Positions 1 through 7,683 of a stretch of DNA of 64,000 nt are shown here, piece after piece. This stretch comes from Chryseobacterium indologenes. Lineage in GTDB: Bacteria; Bacteroidota; Bacteroidia; Flavobacteriales; Weeksellaceae. Position numbers and translations under genes: made by a program. The DNA lies in the NCBI GenBank assembly GCA_016025055.1, contig CP065590.1, positions 3,596,001 to 3,660,000 on the forward strand. The letters run 5' to 3'. How positions within the stretch are numbered: the first letter of the stretch is position 1; every line of letters starts with the position of its first letter. Below the pieces are notes generated by a model. It saw nothing but the letters and a program-made list of their open reading frames with translations. It was not told the origin of the DNA and made no database searches.

Positions 1-426
1 GTGGATAATGTACAGGCGAGGTTTGGTGTTGCTGAAATTCTTAAAGAAATAAGTTACCGCAGACATTATCAAGACGAACCAAAATATTGGTTAGATTTTG
101 GCAACAGCCAAGATACAGGACAAGTGCTACTATCTACTATCGGAGAGATAAAACAACCAAATTCTGAAAAGTACGAAACGGTGGCAAGCCTGCCATTTGT
201 TACCGATGAATTTGGCGAACTATTGAAGCAATCCGAACAAGAGGACAACACGCCAAGTTGCTCACTTGCCGAAGCGTTGGAACACCAAGATTTGTTTATC
301 AATTCATCATTGACACAAATGGGTTGTTCGTTATTGTGGAACTTGTTTCGCAAAGGAATGACCGAATACAGGGGATTTTTTCACAATCTGAAAGATTTCC
401 GCACCCACCCGATAAAAGTCGCCTGA
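1..426 (+). CDS. PRTRC system ThiF family protein, C-terminal part (5' end outside window)
   Basis: This open frame enters from the left edge and ends at a TGA; the GTG at base 1 is probably an internal codon. The 141 residues resemble the C-terminal part of the ThiF (E1-like adenylyltransferase) member of the PRTRC gene set, with a YWLDFGNSQDTGQV stretch (about residues 29-42) typical of that family. PRTRC genes are often carried by plasmids and ICEs; their function is unclear, but ThiF proteins adenylate the C-terminus of a ubiquitin-like partner. The catalytic ATP-binding part would lie before the window. It is the first of the accessory genes of this ICE. Family recognition is from memory of sequence pattern. 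Confidence 0.7.
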   Translation: MDNVQARFGVAEILKEISYRRHYQDEPKYWLDFGNSQDTGQVLLSTIGEIKQPNSEKYETVASLPFVTDEFGELLKQSEQEDNTPSCSLAEALEHQDLFINSSLTQMGCSLLWNLFRKGMTEYRGFFHNLKDFRTHPIKVA

Positions 427-853
427 CCCGAAAATTTGGGTGGCAAAAATGCAATTCCTCGCTACGGTCGGAAACGCATTTTTGCGGTTTAAAGCGGATG
501 CAACCACTTTGTCAAAATGCACCACTACACAATTGCCTTTCCTTACATTTTACCAAACAGATTGCTAAATTATTACGTGGGATATTCGCTATCCCATTTG
601 CTGTATTTAGTATTGACTTCTTTTCTTTCCACACAGCGATCAAAGAAAAGCAAAAGAACGTCGCCTGATTAATGATCGCTTATGACCTGTTTTTCGGATA
701 GAAATATTTCGAAGAAAATTACTATTTAGCAGCTTAGCAGCAATATGAATTTAGTAGACAATTTAAGCTAATAACAAACTTAAACTGACAAAAAGTCTGA
801 ACCAAATAAATGGGCAACTGTTTGATATATAAAGATGTATAAAAACTAAAATT
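427..853. other. Non-coding gap between PRTRC thiF and the CBASS operon
   Basis: No convincing gene is visible in these 427 bases. Two overlapping inverted repeats are present: a 9-bp stem (620-628 with 642-650) and an 8-bp stem (635-642 with 673-680). A short phrase, gtcgcctga, occurs twice (about 419 and 660). The last 100 bases are A/T rich and must hold the promoter of the CBASS operon, but I see no clear TAnnTTTG box. Confidence 0.5.
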
Positions 854-1836
854 ATGAAGTTATCAAATAAAGATTTACAAAACTTTATTGAGAAGATCAA
901 ACTGCAGCCTGAAAATATGGGTAAATACAGAGATCAAATCAATAATTTGAAAGAAAAATTAGAAAAAAAATTGCTGAAGATGATAGTCACGGATTAAAAG
1001 TTCAAAAGTACATTATTGCTGGTTCGTGGAAAAAGCATACAATTTTAAAACCTACTGGAGAAAACCCTATAGATATAGATTTGGTACTCTTTATTTCTGG
1101 AGATAAAGAAATTCATAATGATCTACCCAAATTATATGATTATATTGTTTCTTATTTAAAAAGTATATATCCACAAAAGGATATTCAAAGAGATGTTGAT
1201 GCTAAAGGAAATACAAAATCAATAACAATTTCCTTTAGTGGAACAGGTTTACAAGTTGACATTGTTCCTGTTGTTCCACTACAAGATATAGCCGAATATG
1301 TTTGGCAGCCAAGTCGACGCGGTGGAAAAAAATATATAACAAGTATCAGTAAACAATTAAGCTTTTCACTAGAAAAAAGGCAAAAAAATCCATCTTACAC
1401 CTCCATTGTTAGAACAATAAAATGGTGGAAAAATTATAAAGAATTGCAGCCTACAGACAACGAACCAGGTTTATCATCATTTTCAATTGAATTAATTGTT
1501 GCTTATTTAGATGAGAACTATGGTATAGAAGAAAGTATTGAAGAAGGTGTAATTCGATTCTTTCAATTCGTAAGTAATCCATCATTTCCCATAATTGAAT
1601 TTAAAGATTCAATTAAATCAATTCCTGGCAATTATGACTCACCTATTTACATTGCTGATAATACAAACAAAGAGAACAATATTGTGAAACGTCTTGATAA
1701 AAACAAATGGGATGAAATTATTGAAGAAGCTGAAGATGCCTTTGATACCTTAAATATTGCCGAATCAAAAAATAATAAAGGAGACACTATTCAAGAATGG
1801 AAACGTGTTTTCGGACCAACTTTTAATTTAGATTAA
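854..1836 (+). pseudogene. CBASS cyclic-oligonucleotide synthase (CD-NTase), frame broken in an A-run
   Basis: This is the signal-producing enzyme of a CBASS antiphage system, which makes a cyclic oligonucleotide from NTPs after infection. The ATG at 854 opens a frame that stops early, because the A-run at 963-970 has 8 bases. Nine bases give one 327-aa protein. The restored protein has the nucleotidyltransferase signatures GSWKKHT (57-63), DIDLVL (metal-binding D74 and D76) and the third acidic residue in QVDIVP (D136), and ends in a W-x-x-VFGPTF tail seen in this family. Its stop overlaps the start of the HORMA gene (TAATG), so translation is probably coupled. The clade, and hence the product, cannot be assigned by eye. 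The break is probably a sequence error, but slippage on the A-run is possible. Confidence 0.85.
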
Positions 1837-2351
1837 TGCCTATGTACGGAACAACTACAAAAACCAGCACTTATACAGTTTTAGATATAAGAAAAACCTT
1901 TGAAGGCTGTGAAGCTGATATTAGAACAATTGCACGAAGAACTGGAAAATGGACAATGGAATATGTTGATAAACTATTCTATGACATACTTTTATTGGCT
2001 GAAAATGAATATTTATATTCAGTTGATGTTGTATTACTAAACAGCGAGACAGAAAGAGTAATTCGAGCTTCAAAATTTATTGTGAATTCTCTTGGAACAT
2101 CTACAGAAAGTGAAAGAGCAGGTAAGAATAATGATTGGACTGACATTCCAAATACAAGATTATCAGTCATTTTGGCATATACTCAAAAATGGAAAAATTT
2201 AAATGCTTCAGAAAAAGAAAATTTTTCAAAAGGTTTTAAATTATCATGGACGGCATCCTCTATTGATAATTCATTCCCCAGTCTTCAAAGTTCAAATGCT
2301 CAATTATATGCTAGCAAAGGATATGAATTAAAAAAAACTAATTACAAATAG
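1836..2351 (+). CDS. cap7: Bacterial HORMA-domain protein of CBASS (Cap7)
   Basis: This 171-aa protein matches the bacterial HORMA-1 family by pattern: a short N-terminal strand, a TGKWTMEYVDKLFYDILLL helix, and a C-terminal safety-belt region ending in a YASKGYELKKTNY tail. In characterised type III CBASS the HORMA protein binds and switches on the CD-NTase after sensing a phage peptide, and the TRIP13 ATPase turns it off. The start ATG overlaps the stop of the CD-NTase gene and the stop is two bases before the TRIP13 gene, so the three are one transcript. A single HORMA gene is seen here, not the two of some systems. I identified the family from residue pattern and from context; both agree. 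Confidence 0.85.
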   Translation: MPMYGTTTKTSTYTVLDIRKTFEGCEADIRTIARRTGKWTMEYVDKLFYDILLLAENEYLYSVDVVLLNSETERVIRASKFIVNSLGTSTESERAGKNNDWTDIPNTRLSVILAYTQKWKNLNASEKENFSKGFKLSWTASSIDNSFPSLQSSNAQLYASKGYELKKTNYK

Positions 2352-2353
2352 CT

Positions 2354-3238
2354 ATGAATAATATTTTTGACAATATAGTTGAATTACCTAACAAGGGTAT
2401 ACAAGAAAGAGCAAAGAACTTAGTTGGTTTTGATTCAAAATTCGATAGAATTTTTTCTAACTTAAAATTATTACTTGATCAAGAAGGATTAAGTGAATGG
2501 AGTAAAAAGTTTCACAAAGTAGAGCTACCGATTATTTCTCAGCTTCAAGAGAAGTATCCGCTAATTATACTGTCTGGAGACGCAGGTACCGGAAAAACAA
2601 TTTCCGCTGAAGCAATTGCAGATAGAATGTTACGAGAACTTAAAAAAGACGGTTTTTTTCTCAAACTAAGTACAAGAGTAAGAGGAGAAGGTTTACATGG
2701 TCAAATGGGTAACTTGGTAAATGATGCGTTCAGTGAATTAAAAAATCAAGCGGGAAAAAGAAGAATTGCATTTTTATTGATTGATGAGGCTGATGCTATA
2801 GCCTCAACTAGGTCAACTATGCAAATGCATCAAGAAGAAAAGGCAGCTGTTAATACATTAATTCAAAAAATTGACGAATTAAGAGAATTAAATGGTAGAG
2901 CTATTTTATTCATGTCAACAAATAGACTTCATTTTCTGGATGAAGCAATTATTCGAAGAGCTGCAATAATATTAGAATTTGAGAGACCTACTTTTGATGA
3001 GAGAAAGCAATTGTTTGAAAAATCAATTGGAGAAATTGGATTAAACGATAAAGAATTAGAAACTTTAGCAGATTTAACTGGTGAAAAACATAATAATGGT
3101 TTAGCTTTTTCTTTTTCAGACATTCGATTGAGAGTCTTACCTGAAGCAGTATCTAAATGTTTTCCTTCAAAAGCATTGGACTTTGAATCGGTAAAAGAAA
3201 CAATCATTCAATTAAATCCAAGTCCAAAAATAATATGA
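2354..3238 (+). CDS. cap6: TRIP13/Pch2-like AAA+ ATPase of CBASS (Cap6)
   Basis: A 294-aa AAA+ protein. It shows Walker A GDAGTGKT (75-82), Walker B LLIDEAD (141-147), a sensor-1 Asn in FMSTNR (N190) and paired arginines at 201-202 that could be the arginine finger. In HORMA-type CBASS this hexameric remodeller unfolds the N-terminus of the HORMA protein, releasing it from the CD-NTase and keeping the system silent without infection. The gene lies two bases after the HORMA gene, and its TGA overlaps the next ATG (ATGA), which indicates translational coupling to the effector. The core is intact. AAA+ identity is certain from the motifs; the TRIP13 role rests mainly on its place beside CD-NTase and HORMA. 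Confidence 0.88.
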   Translation: MNNIFDNIVELPNKGIQERAKNLVGFDSKFDRIFSNLKLLLDQEGLSEWSKKFHKVELPIISQLQEKYPLIILSGDAGTGKTISAEAIADRMLRELKKDGFFLKLSTRVRGEGLHGQMGNLVNDAFSELKNQAGKRRIAFLLIDEADAIASTRSTMQMHQEEKAAVNTLIQKIDELRELNGRAILFMSTNRLHFLDEAIIRRAAIILEFERPTFDERKQLFEKSIGEIGLNDKELETLADLTGEKHNNGLAFSFSDIRLRVLPEAVSKCFPSKALDFESVKETIIQLNPSPKII

Positions 3239-4046
3239 AAGATAATCTCATAAAATATACCATACCTATTTTACTTATTATTATTGGATTATTTGACAAT
3301 GATTTTTGGCATTCTCCATTTACAAGAGCAGGTATAATTTCTTTAATAACATTGATTTCAGGTTGGTTAATAGATAATTATAAACAACTAATATTAATTA
3401 TTAATACTCAAATTTTGCACCGCAAAAAAGATTTTCGTTTATCAATTGCGTATCTGTACAGAATTAAAGTTGACAATGAGTATTTACTAGTAAAAAGTAG
3501 AACCAGAAATTATTATCAGCCAGTAGGTGGATGTTATAAAACATTACCTAGTAGTAGTGCTATTTTTGAAAAATTAGAAGTAAAACCTGACAGAAAGTTT
3601 GAAACAGAAAAAGGAATAGCTAAAAATGATTTGAGAGTTTATGTTAGGGGAAAAAATGTAATCTCTTTTCTTAAATGGTTCGATTCAAAAAAGGATAGGG
3701 AAATTTCTCCATGGAGAGAGTTTTGTGAAGAATTAATCTCAGAAGACATTTTACCCTGGAGACAATTTCGCTTCATTGATTATGAATTTAAAAAAAGATT
3801 CAATCTCCAATTATCAAATTAGATAGCGGGGGTAAAGGGATATTTATTTTTGAAATTTTTGATTTGGTTATTAATAATGAACAATTACCAATTCTAGAAA
3901 AACTAAAATTAGAAAAAGAATCAAACAAATTTATTTGGGTAACTGACGATTTGATACAGACACTTGGACATAGTTTAAATAGTAAGGAGTATATGTTTGA
4001 AATCTCACCCCATACTAAATATGCTCAAAACTTAAAATGGGAATAA
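3235..4046 (+). pseudogene. CBASS effector: two-TM plus SMODS-associated NUDIX-like protein (Cap16-like), frame broken in an A-run
   Basis: The first frame gives 195 aa and stops at 3822; a second frame (to 4046) carries the rest. The A-run at 3790-3796 has 7 bases, and 8 would join them into a 270-aa protein. Two hydrophobic helices lie near residues 7-20 and 31-45, followed by a soluble domain with the RVKVDNEYLLVKSR-like start and QPVGGCYK stretch of the SMODS-associated NUDIX family. That family is proposed to bind the cyclic nucleotide, with the membrane helices then disrupting the inner membrane so that the infected cell dies. It overlaps the TRIP13 gene by four bases. Whether the break is a sequencing error or a real way of disarming a toxic effector cannot be told here. 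Confidence 0.75.
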
Positions 4047-4049
4047 TAT

Positions 4050-4625
4050 ATGAATACTGATAAAAACAAATCAAACGAACAAATTACAATTAAACTTTTA
4101 GACCAAAAAGATTGGAAAATTGTTAAAGAAATAAGTGTTGTTTCAACAAACCAATTTGGTGTTGAAATTACTATTGGTGTTATTATTTATGATCGTCAAA
4201 TTACGAGTGATTATAAGCTTAACGATGATCCAGAGCCAAATCAGATAAAAAGATTATTAGATTATCCTAAACAAGAGCTATTTACAAATGACGAGCTTGA
4301 TGAATTAATCTTAAGTGCTGTAAAAAGTAAGTTTCCAAAATCCTTTGTAAGGAGTCATCAAGTTTTATGGGATTCTGATAAAAAAAGATATGATTATTTA
4401 CTAAAAAGGCCAAGTGAGAAAGCATTTTTAGAAATTAGACCAGACTTTTCGAGTATAGATATTTACAGTTTAAATGGTAAAACCTTTACTGTATTCAATA
4501 AGGAAATAAATATCTATCAAGATTTTACGTTGGAAAGTATTAAATCTCATTTTTTTACGGTAAACTGTGATTTTGAAAGAAGAGAGAGTTTAATCACTGA
4601 ACTCTATAAAATAATATTCAAGTAA
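4050..4625 (+). CDS. Unrecognised 191-aa protein at the end of the CBASS operon
   Basis: I do not recognise this protein. It starts three bases after the effector stop on the same strand and has no signal peptide or membrane helix. It is rich in Lys, Asp and Glu, with a predicted mixed alpha/beta pattern and a YDYLLKRPSEKAFLEIRPDF stretch near the middle. Its spacing suggests co-transcription with the CBASS genes, so it may be an accessory or immunity part or an unrelated passenger. The strongly A/T-rich codon use is like that of the four genes before it, which supports joint transfer. The gene after it is on the other strand. Confidence 0.6.
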   Translation: MNTDKNKSNEQITIKLLDQKDWKIVKEISVVSTNQFGVEITIGVIIYDRQITSDYKLNDDPEPNQIKRLLDYPKQELFTNDELDELILSAVKSKFPKSFVRSHQVLWDSDKKRYDYLLKRPSEKAFLEIRPDFSSIDIYSLNGKTFTVFNKEINIYQDFTLESIKSHFFTVNCDFERRESLITELYKIIFK

Positions 4626-4650
4626 AATAATTGTTATAAAATTCATATTA

Positions 4651-5049
4651 TTAGTTAGAGCTATAGACAGCTTGGTCAATGGCTCTTTTAAAATCATCTG
4701 CATCGCTACCAATGAGTAGATAACCTGCAAAACCAATGTCTAAAAGAGGTTTACCGACTTTTTTATCATCAATATCACTATGTGCAATCAGTTTTATTGT
4801 TGGATATTTTGTTCTTAATTCTTGAAGTTCAACCAAAACATTCTTGTTGTAAAAATCAAGGTCGATAATACAAATTTTCGGGAGTTCATTTAATGAAGAT
4901 AATTGTGATAGTCCATCTTCAATGCTTTCCGAACGAAATAAGACTTCAGTTCCTGAAGCAATGAGGTCTTTACAAATGAAATCTAAAATTGGGCTTTTAT
5001 CATTGATAAAGGCGAGTGTAATTTTTTGTTGTGCTGTACCAGTTTCCAT
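4651..5049 (-). CDS. Stand-alone response-regulator receiver domain, probably degenerate
   Basis: I start at the ATG at 5049 because the extra upstream residues in this frame do not look like a receiver domain; this gives 132 aa. The sequence follows the receiver fold: an N-D pair (N16-D17) at the acidic pocket, a likely phospho-acceptor Asp in ICIIDLD (D63), and IAHSD at the switch position (S91). The lysine expected in the GYLLK loop is replaced by isoleucine (GYLLIGSD, I113). No DNA-binding output domain follows. It may act by protein contact and without normal phosphorylation. Its upstream side contains a large palindrome. Similar small receivers occur in flavobacterial ICEs, so a regulatory role in the element is possible but not shown. 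Confidence 0.65.
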   Translation of the reverse strand: METGTAQQKITLAFINDKSPILDFICKDLIASGTEVLFRSESIEDGLSQLSSLNELPKICIIDLDFYNKNVLVELQELRTKYPTIKLIAHSDIDDKKVGKPLLDIGFAGYLLIGSDADDFKRAIDQAVYSSN

Positions 5050-5117
5050 ATCATCATACTTTTTTAAAGTTGATGTAGCCCTGCACAAAAAGAAAGCGCA
5101 GGCAACTACACTTACCG

Positions 5118-5227
5118 CACATTGAGGTACTGGTATACCCGACAACGAATAAGCGAGCGCCCACGCCTATGGCATGAGCGTTCTTCCTTATCGTCCCGTT
5201 GTCTAAAAATTACCAGTTTTCAATGTG
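5118..5227. repeat. 110-nt nested imperfect palindrome
   Basis: The outer arms pair cacattga (5118-5125) with tcaatgtg (5220-5227) and actggta (5129-5135) with taccagt (5211-5217). An inner arm pairs gacaacg (5141-5147) with cgttgtc (5197-5203), and weaker pairing continues to a small apex near 5165-5172. The layered shape resembles a folded recombination site (attC-like) or a structured RNA. The end boxes do not match the GTTRRRY consensus, so I give no firm name. Confidence 0.6.
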
Positions 5228-5320
5228 GGACTTAAAGCAAAAACACTTTAAGTATTTCTATATTTTACATAGCAAAGATACTAAACTCTTGCTATTAGAT
5301 GTATTAATGCAACAAAAAGC

Positions 5321-5626
5321 TTAGCCTGAATTTGTTTTGTGATTGATATAATTCTGCTCCAATATTGTCATCAAATCTGTTTCCTTATAAATAATTTTGC
5401 CACCGATCTGAATATACGGCAGGATATTATCATCACGGTATTGCTGTAAAGTCCGTTTGCTGATATGTAGCAATTTGCATACATCTTCGCCCGACAAATA
5501 AATTTCTCCGTTCATTACAGGACGATAATTTTTTAATATGCTTTCAATACGGTTTCTCAACTGCATTATCATTTGCTGTTGTTCGATTACTTCTTCAGCT
5601 TCATTCGTCAATAAATTCATTGTCAT
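5321..5626 (-). CDS. Small helix-turn-helix DNA-binding protein (excisionase/MerR-like fold)
   Basis: I choose the ATG at 5626 (MTMNLL), which overlaps the end of the upstream gene by 26 bases; the longer frame is unlikely. The 101-aa protein has a coiled N-terminal half (about 12-35) and a C-terminal HTH_17-like domain: GEDVCKLLHISKRTLQQYRD, then a GGKIIYKETDL wing. Such proteins come in pairs in CTnDOT-like elements, where relatives (Xis2-type factors) help excision and regulate transfer genes. It partners the next entry, and the pair resembles the two HTH genes at 47.2-47.9 kb. A specific role is an inference. Confidence 0.75.
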   Translation of the reverse strand: MTMNLLTNEAEEVIEQQQMIMQLRNRIESILKNYRPVMNGEIYLSGEDVCKLLHISKRTLQQYRDDNILPYIQIGGKIIYKETDLMTILEQNYINHKTNSG

Positions 5627-5912
5627 TGGTATTGTAGGGGTGTCCAGCTTCGAGCAAAGACAGTACATCCGAGCGTTTATAATAATTTTTGCGGTTCAGT
5701 TTGGAATATGGCAATAGCCCTTTGTCTTTATAGGTCTGCAAAGTCCGTTTGGTAATATCCATCATCAGGCACACTTCCTGGTTATCGAGCCACTTTTCTT
5801 CTTTGAAAATTGGAGTATATTTCCGTACAGCATTTTCGGTCATTTCTAAAAGTGCTTTTAGTTCATTCTTCATTCCGTCCAATGTGGATTTTTGTATTGC
5901 AATAACTTCCAT
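5601..5912 (-). CDS. Small helix-turn-helix DNA-binding protein (excisionase/MerR-like fold)
   Basis: A 103-aa protein with the same plan as its downstream partner: an amphipathic N-terminal helix (about 8-35) and a C-terminal winged HTH with DNQEVCLMMDITKRTLQTYK and the LNRKNYYKRSDVL wing. The end of this gene overlaps the start of the partner by 26 bases, so the two are translated from one message. It is diverged from the unknown gene starting at 6082, with 169 bases between that must hold both promoters. Role in ICE regulation or excision is inferred from family and location. Confidence 0.78.
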   Translation of the reverse strand: MEVIAIQKSTLDGMKNELKALLEMTENAVRKYTPIFKEEKWLDNQEVCLMMDITKRTLQTYKDKGLLPYSKLNRKNYYKRSDVLSLLEAGHPYNTNDNEFIDE

Positions 5913-6081
5913 AATCTGCTCAATTTTTCTGTGGAAGTGGAATTTATCAAGGATTTGTAAAGGCTTGGAAAATGTTGTATTGATTGGCGTTGAAAGGTAG
6001 TATTTGTCGCCACGATATAAATTTCAAGATAGTTTATTTTGTAAATTTGAAGAATATAGGTTACTGATAAATTAATTTTAA

Positions 6082-7683
6082 ATGGCAGTATTACAAAAAG
6101 GCAATTCAAATTATCCGTTTTGGGGAGCATCAATAAGTCTAATCACTGGACTTGACCCGTTAGGCCTTCAAACAACCTCAGAAGCGACTTACGCCACTAT
6201 GTTGCCTGGAATTTCCAATTTGACTAATCGTCTCCGTTATTATGGGTTTTATTGTTGGCTTTTAGACTTCTATTTCAAGACCGAGAAGAAAGGCAACTCA
6301 AAAGAACAATATCGTTTTATCCGCAGAGCTGAATTGATGATTGCCATAATTATGCAAAGCGAGCGTAAAGGAGTTCAACAGATAACAGGAAGTAACTTTG
6401 CTTCAAACCTAATAAATACAGCTGAGGAAACTTATTTTGACTTAGCCGAAGGAGCAGACAAGGACAATACCGATAAAAATGTTTATTGGAAATATCCATC
6501 CGGTGCATTCGGACAATATTATTACGGAGCAATGCAGGCACTTTCCTTAATTATTACAGCAATAAATGATGATGGAGATGTTATTTACAACATTAGTAAA
6601 CCACACCCAAGACAAAAAGTTTCTGGGAAACAATTAGCCGAGGCTTTTGAAGGATCATTGTCACCACAAATAAAAGAGTTATTTTATATTAATATCAAAA
6701 AAGGAAAACTCTACCAAGATGATATTTCAGAACTGATAAAGTATTTTGCGATTGATACGGTACAAACAGAAAATGCCGAATGGCAACTATATGTAGAAAT
6801 GCTTTTGGACAAAGACGATCCAAGTCAAGAAATGGAAGAACGTTTTACTTTTCACAGAAGGGAAACAATTTTGTCGCTCTTAAATACAGCTGTTAAAAAT
6901 GAAAATAATTACGACTGGTATAGATTTCTATTGGAAAGTTACCGAAAGAAATTGGGAACAAATGGTTATCCTGAAACGGAAACTAATATTGGTTGGTACT
7001 GCTATCAATTAAATGAGTATTGGCAGTACAGTTGCGGTACGATGTTTTGGGCTGTATTACAACATCTTTACGATTTCCAACAAGACCAATATCTACCATT
7101 GTTTGTAAAGAAATTTTCAAGCAGTATTACAAATGAAATATGCAAAGAGCTAAAGCAAGCTACAGAGCCAACAAGTTCACTTGCAGAAATTTTGGAGTTA
7201 ACCCCTGACACAGAAGATGAGGAAAACATCAAAAAGGAAATTGATGGAACAAACGACCCTGTTATAGTAGCAAAATATGGCTTTATTCTTTTGCTTCAAA
7301 TATTCAAAAATAATAGAGAGCAACTTCATCCATTGAAAGAATTTATGAGCAGAAAAAAGATAGAAAGGGATGGGAATATGGTTGATGGTATCTTGACAGT
7401 TCACACAGCAGAAAACGATACACTTCAAGATTTTGTTGAACAATTTATTTTACGCAAAATTATTTACAGGCACTCAATGGTTGCACTCAGAAAAATGGGC
7501 AACGGCTCACAGGCTGCTCACAAATTTTTTATTGAGGAACAATACATCCGTTTCATAGATACATTTCCTCCAAGAAACACATCGCCAAGAATGAACGCCT
7601 TGCAAAACATAATGTTTGATTTACAGGTAATCAACGACCAAAGGGTTTTATCGCCATTACATAAGAAACTTTTGATTGACTGA
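6082..7683 (+). CDS. Unrecognised 533-aa protein paired with a PLD-like nuclease gene
   Basis: I do not recognise this family. The protein begins with a motif-like region (NYPFWG, then GLDPLGLQTTSEATYATMLPG, residues 10-43) and an aromatic patch RLRYYGFYCWLLDFYF, followed by a mainly helical body with no membrane helix or signal peptide. The stop at 7681-7683 overlaps the ATG of the PLD gene (TGATG), so the two are coupled and probably act together. The location, between a CBASS operon and a TIGR02391 gene inside an ICE, is typical of antiphage cargo. A sensor or adaptor role for the PLD partner is a guess. It could also be part of a larger system whose other genes are missing. Confidence 0.6.
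   Translation: MAVLQKGNSNYPFWGASISLITGLDPLGLQTTSEATYATMLPGISNLTNRLRYYGFYCWLLDFYFKTEKKGNSKEQYRFIRRAELMIAIIMQSERKGVQQITGSNFASNLINTAEETYFDLAEGADKDNTDKNVYWKYPSGAFGQYYYGAMQALSLIITAINDDGDVIYNISKPHPRQKVSGKQLAEAFEGSLSPQIKELFYINIKKGKLYQDDISELIKYFAIDTVQTENAEWQLYVEMLLDKDDPSQEMEERFTFHRRETILSLLNTAVKNENNYDWYRFLLESYRKKLGTNGYPETETNIGWYCYQLNEYWQYSCGTMFWAVLQHLYDFQQDQYLPLFVKKFSSSITNEICKELKQATEPTSSLAEILELTPDTEDEENIKKEIDGTNDPVIVAKYGFILLLQIFKNNREQLHPLKEFMSRKKIERDGNMVDGILTVHTAENDTLQDFVEQFILRKIIYRHSMVALRKMGNGSQAAHKFFIEEQYIRFIDTFPPRNTSPRMNALQNIMFDLQVINDQRVLSPLHKKLLID

Noticed and set aside
258..668. Open frame across the thiF end and the following gap
   Set aside because: It overlaps the real thiF frame and continues into non-coding sequence; composition is not gene-like.
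5141..5203. True integron attC site
   Set aside because: The fold is similar, but the end boxes (gttgtct and its partner) do not fit GTTRRRY/RYYYAAC, and there is no integrase or cassette array in the window.
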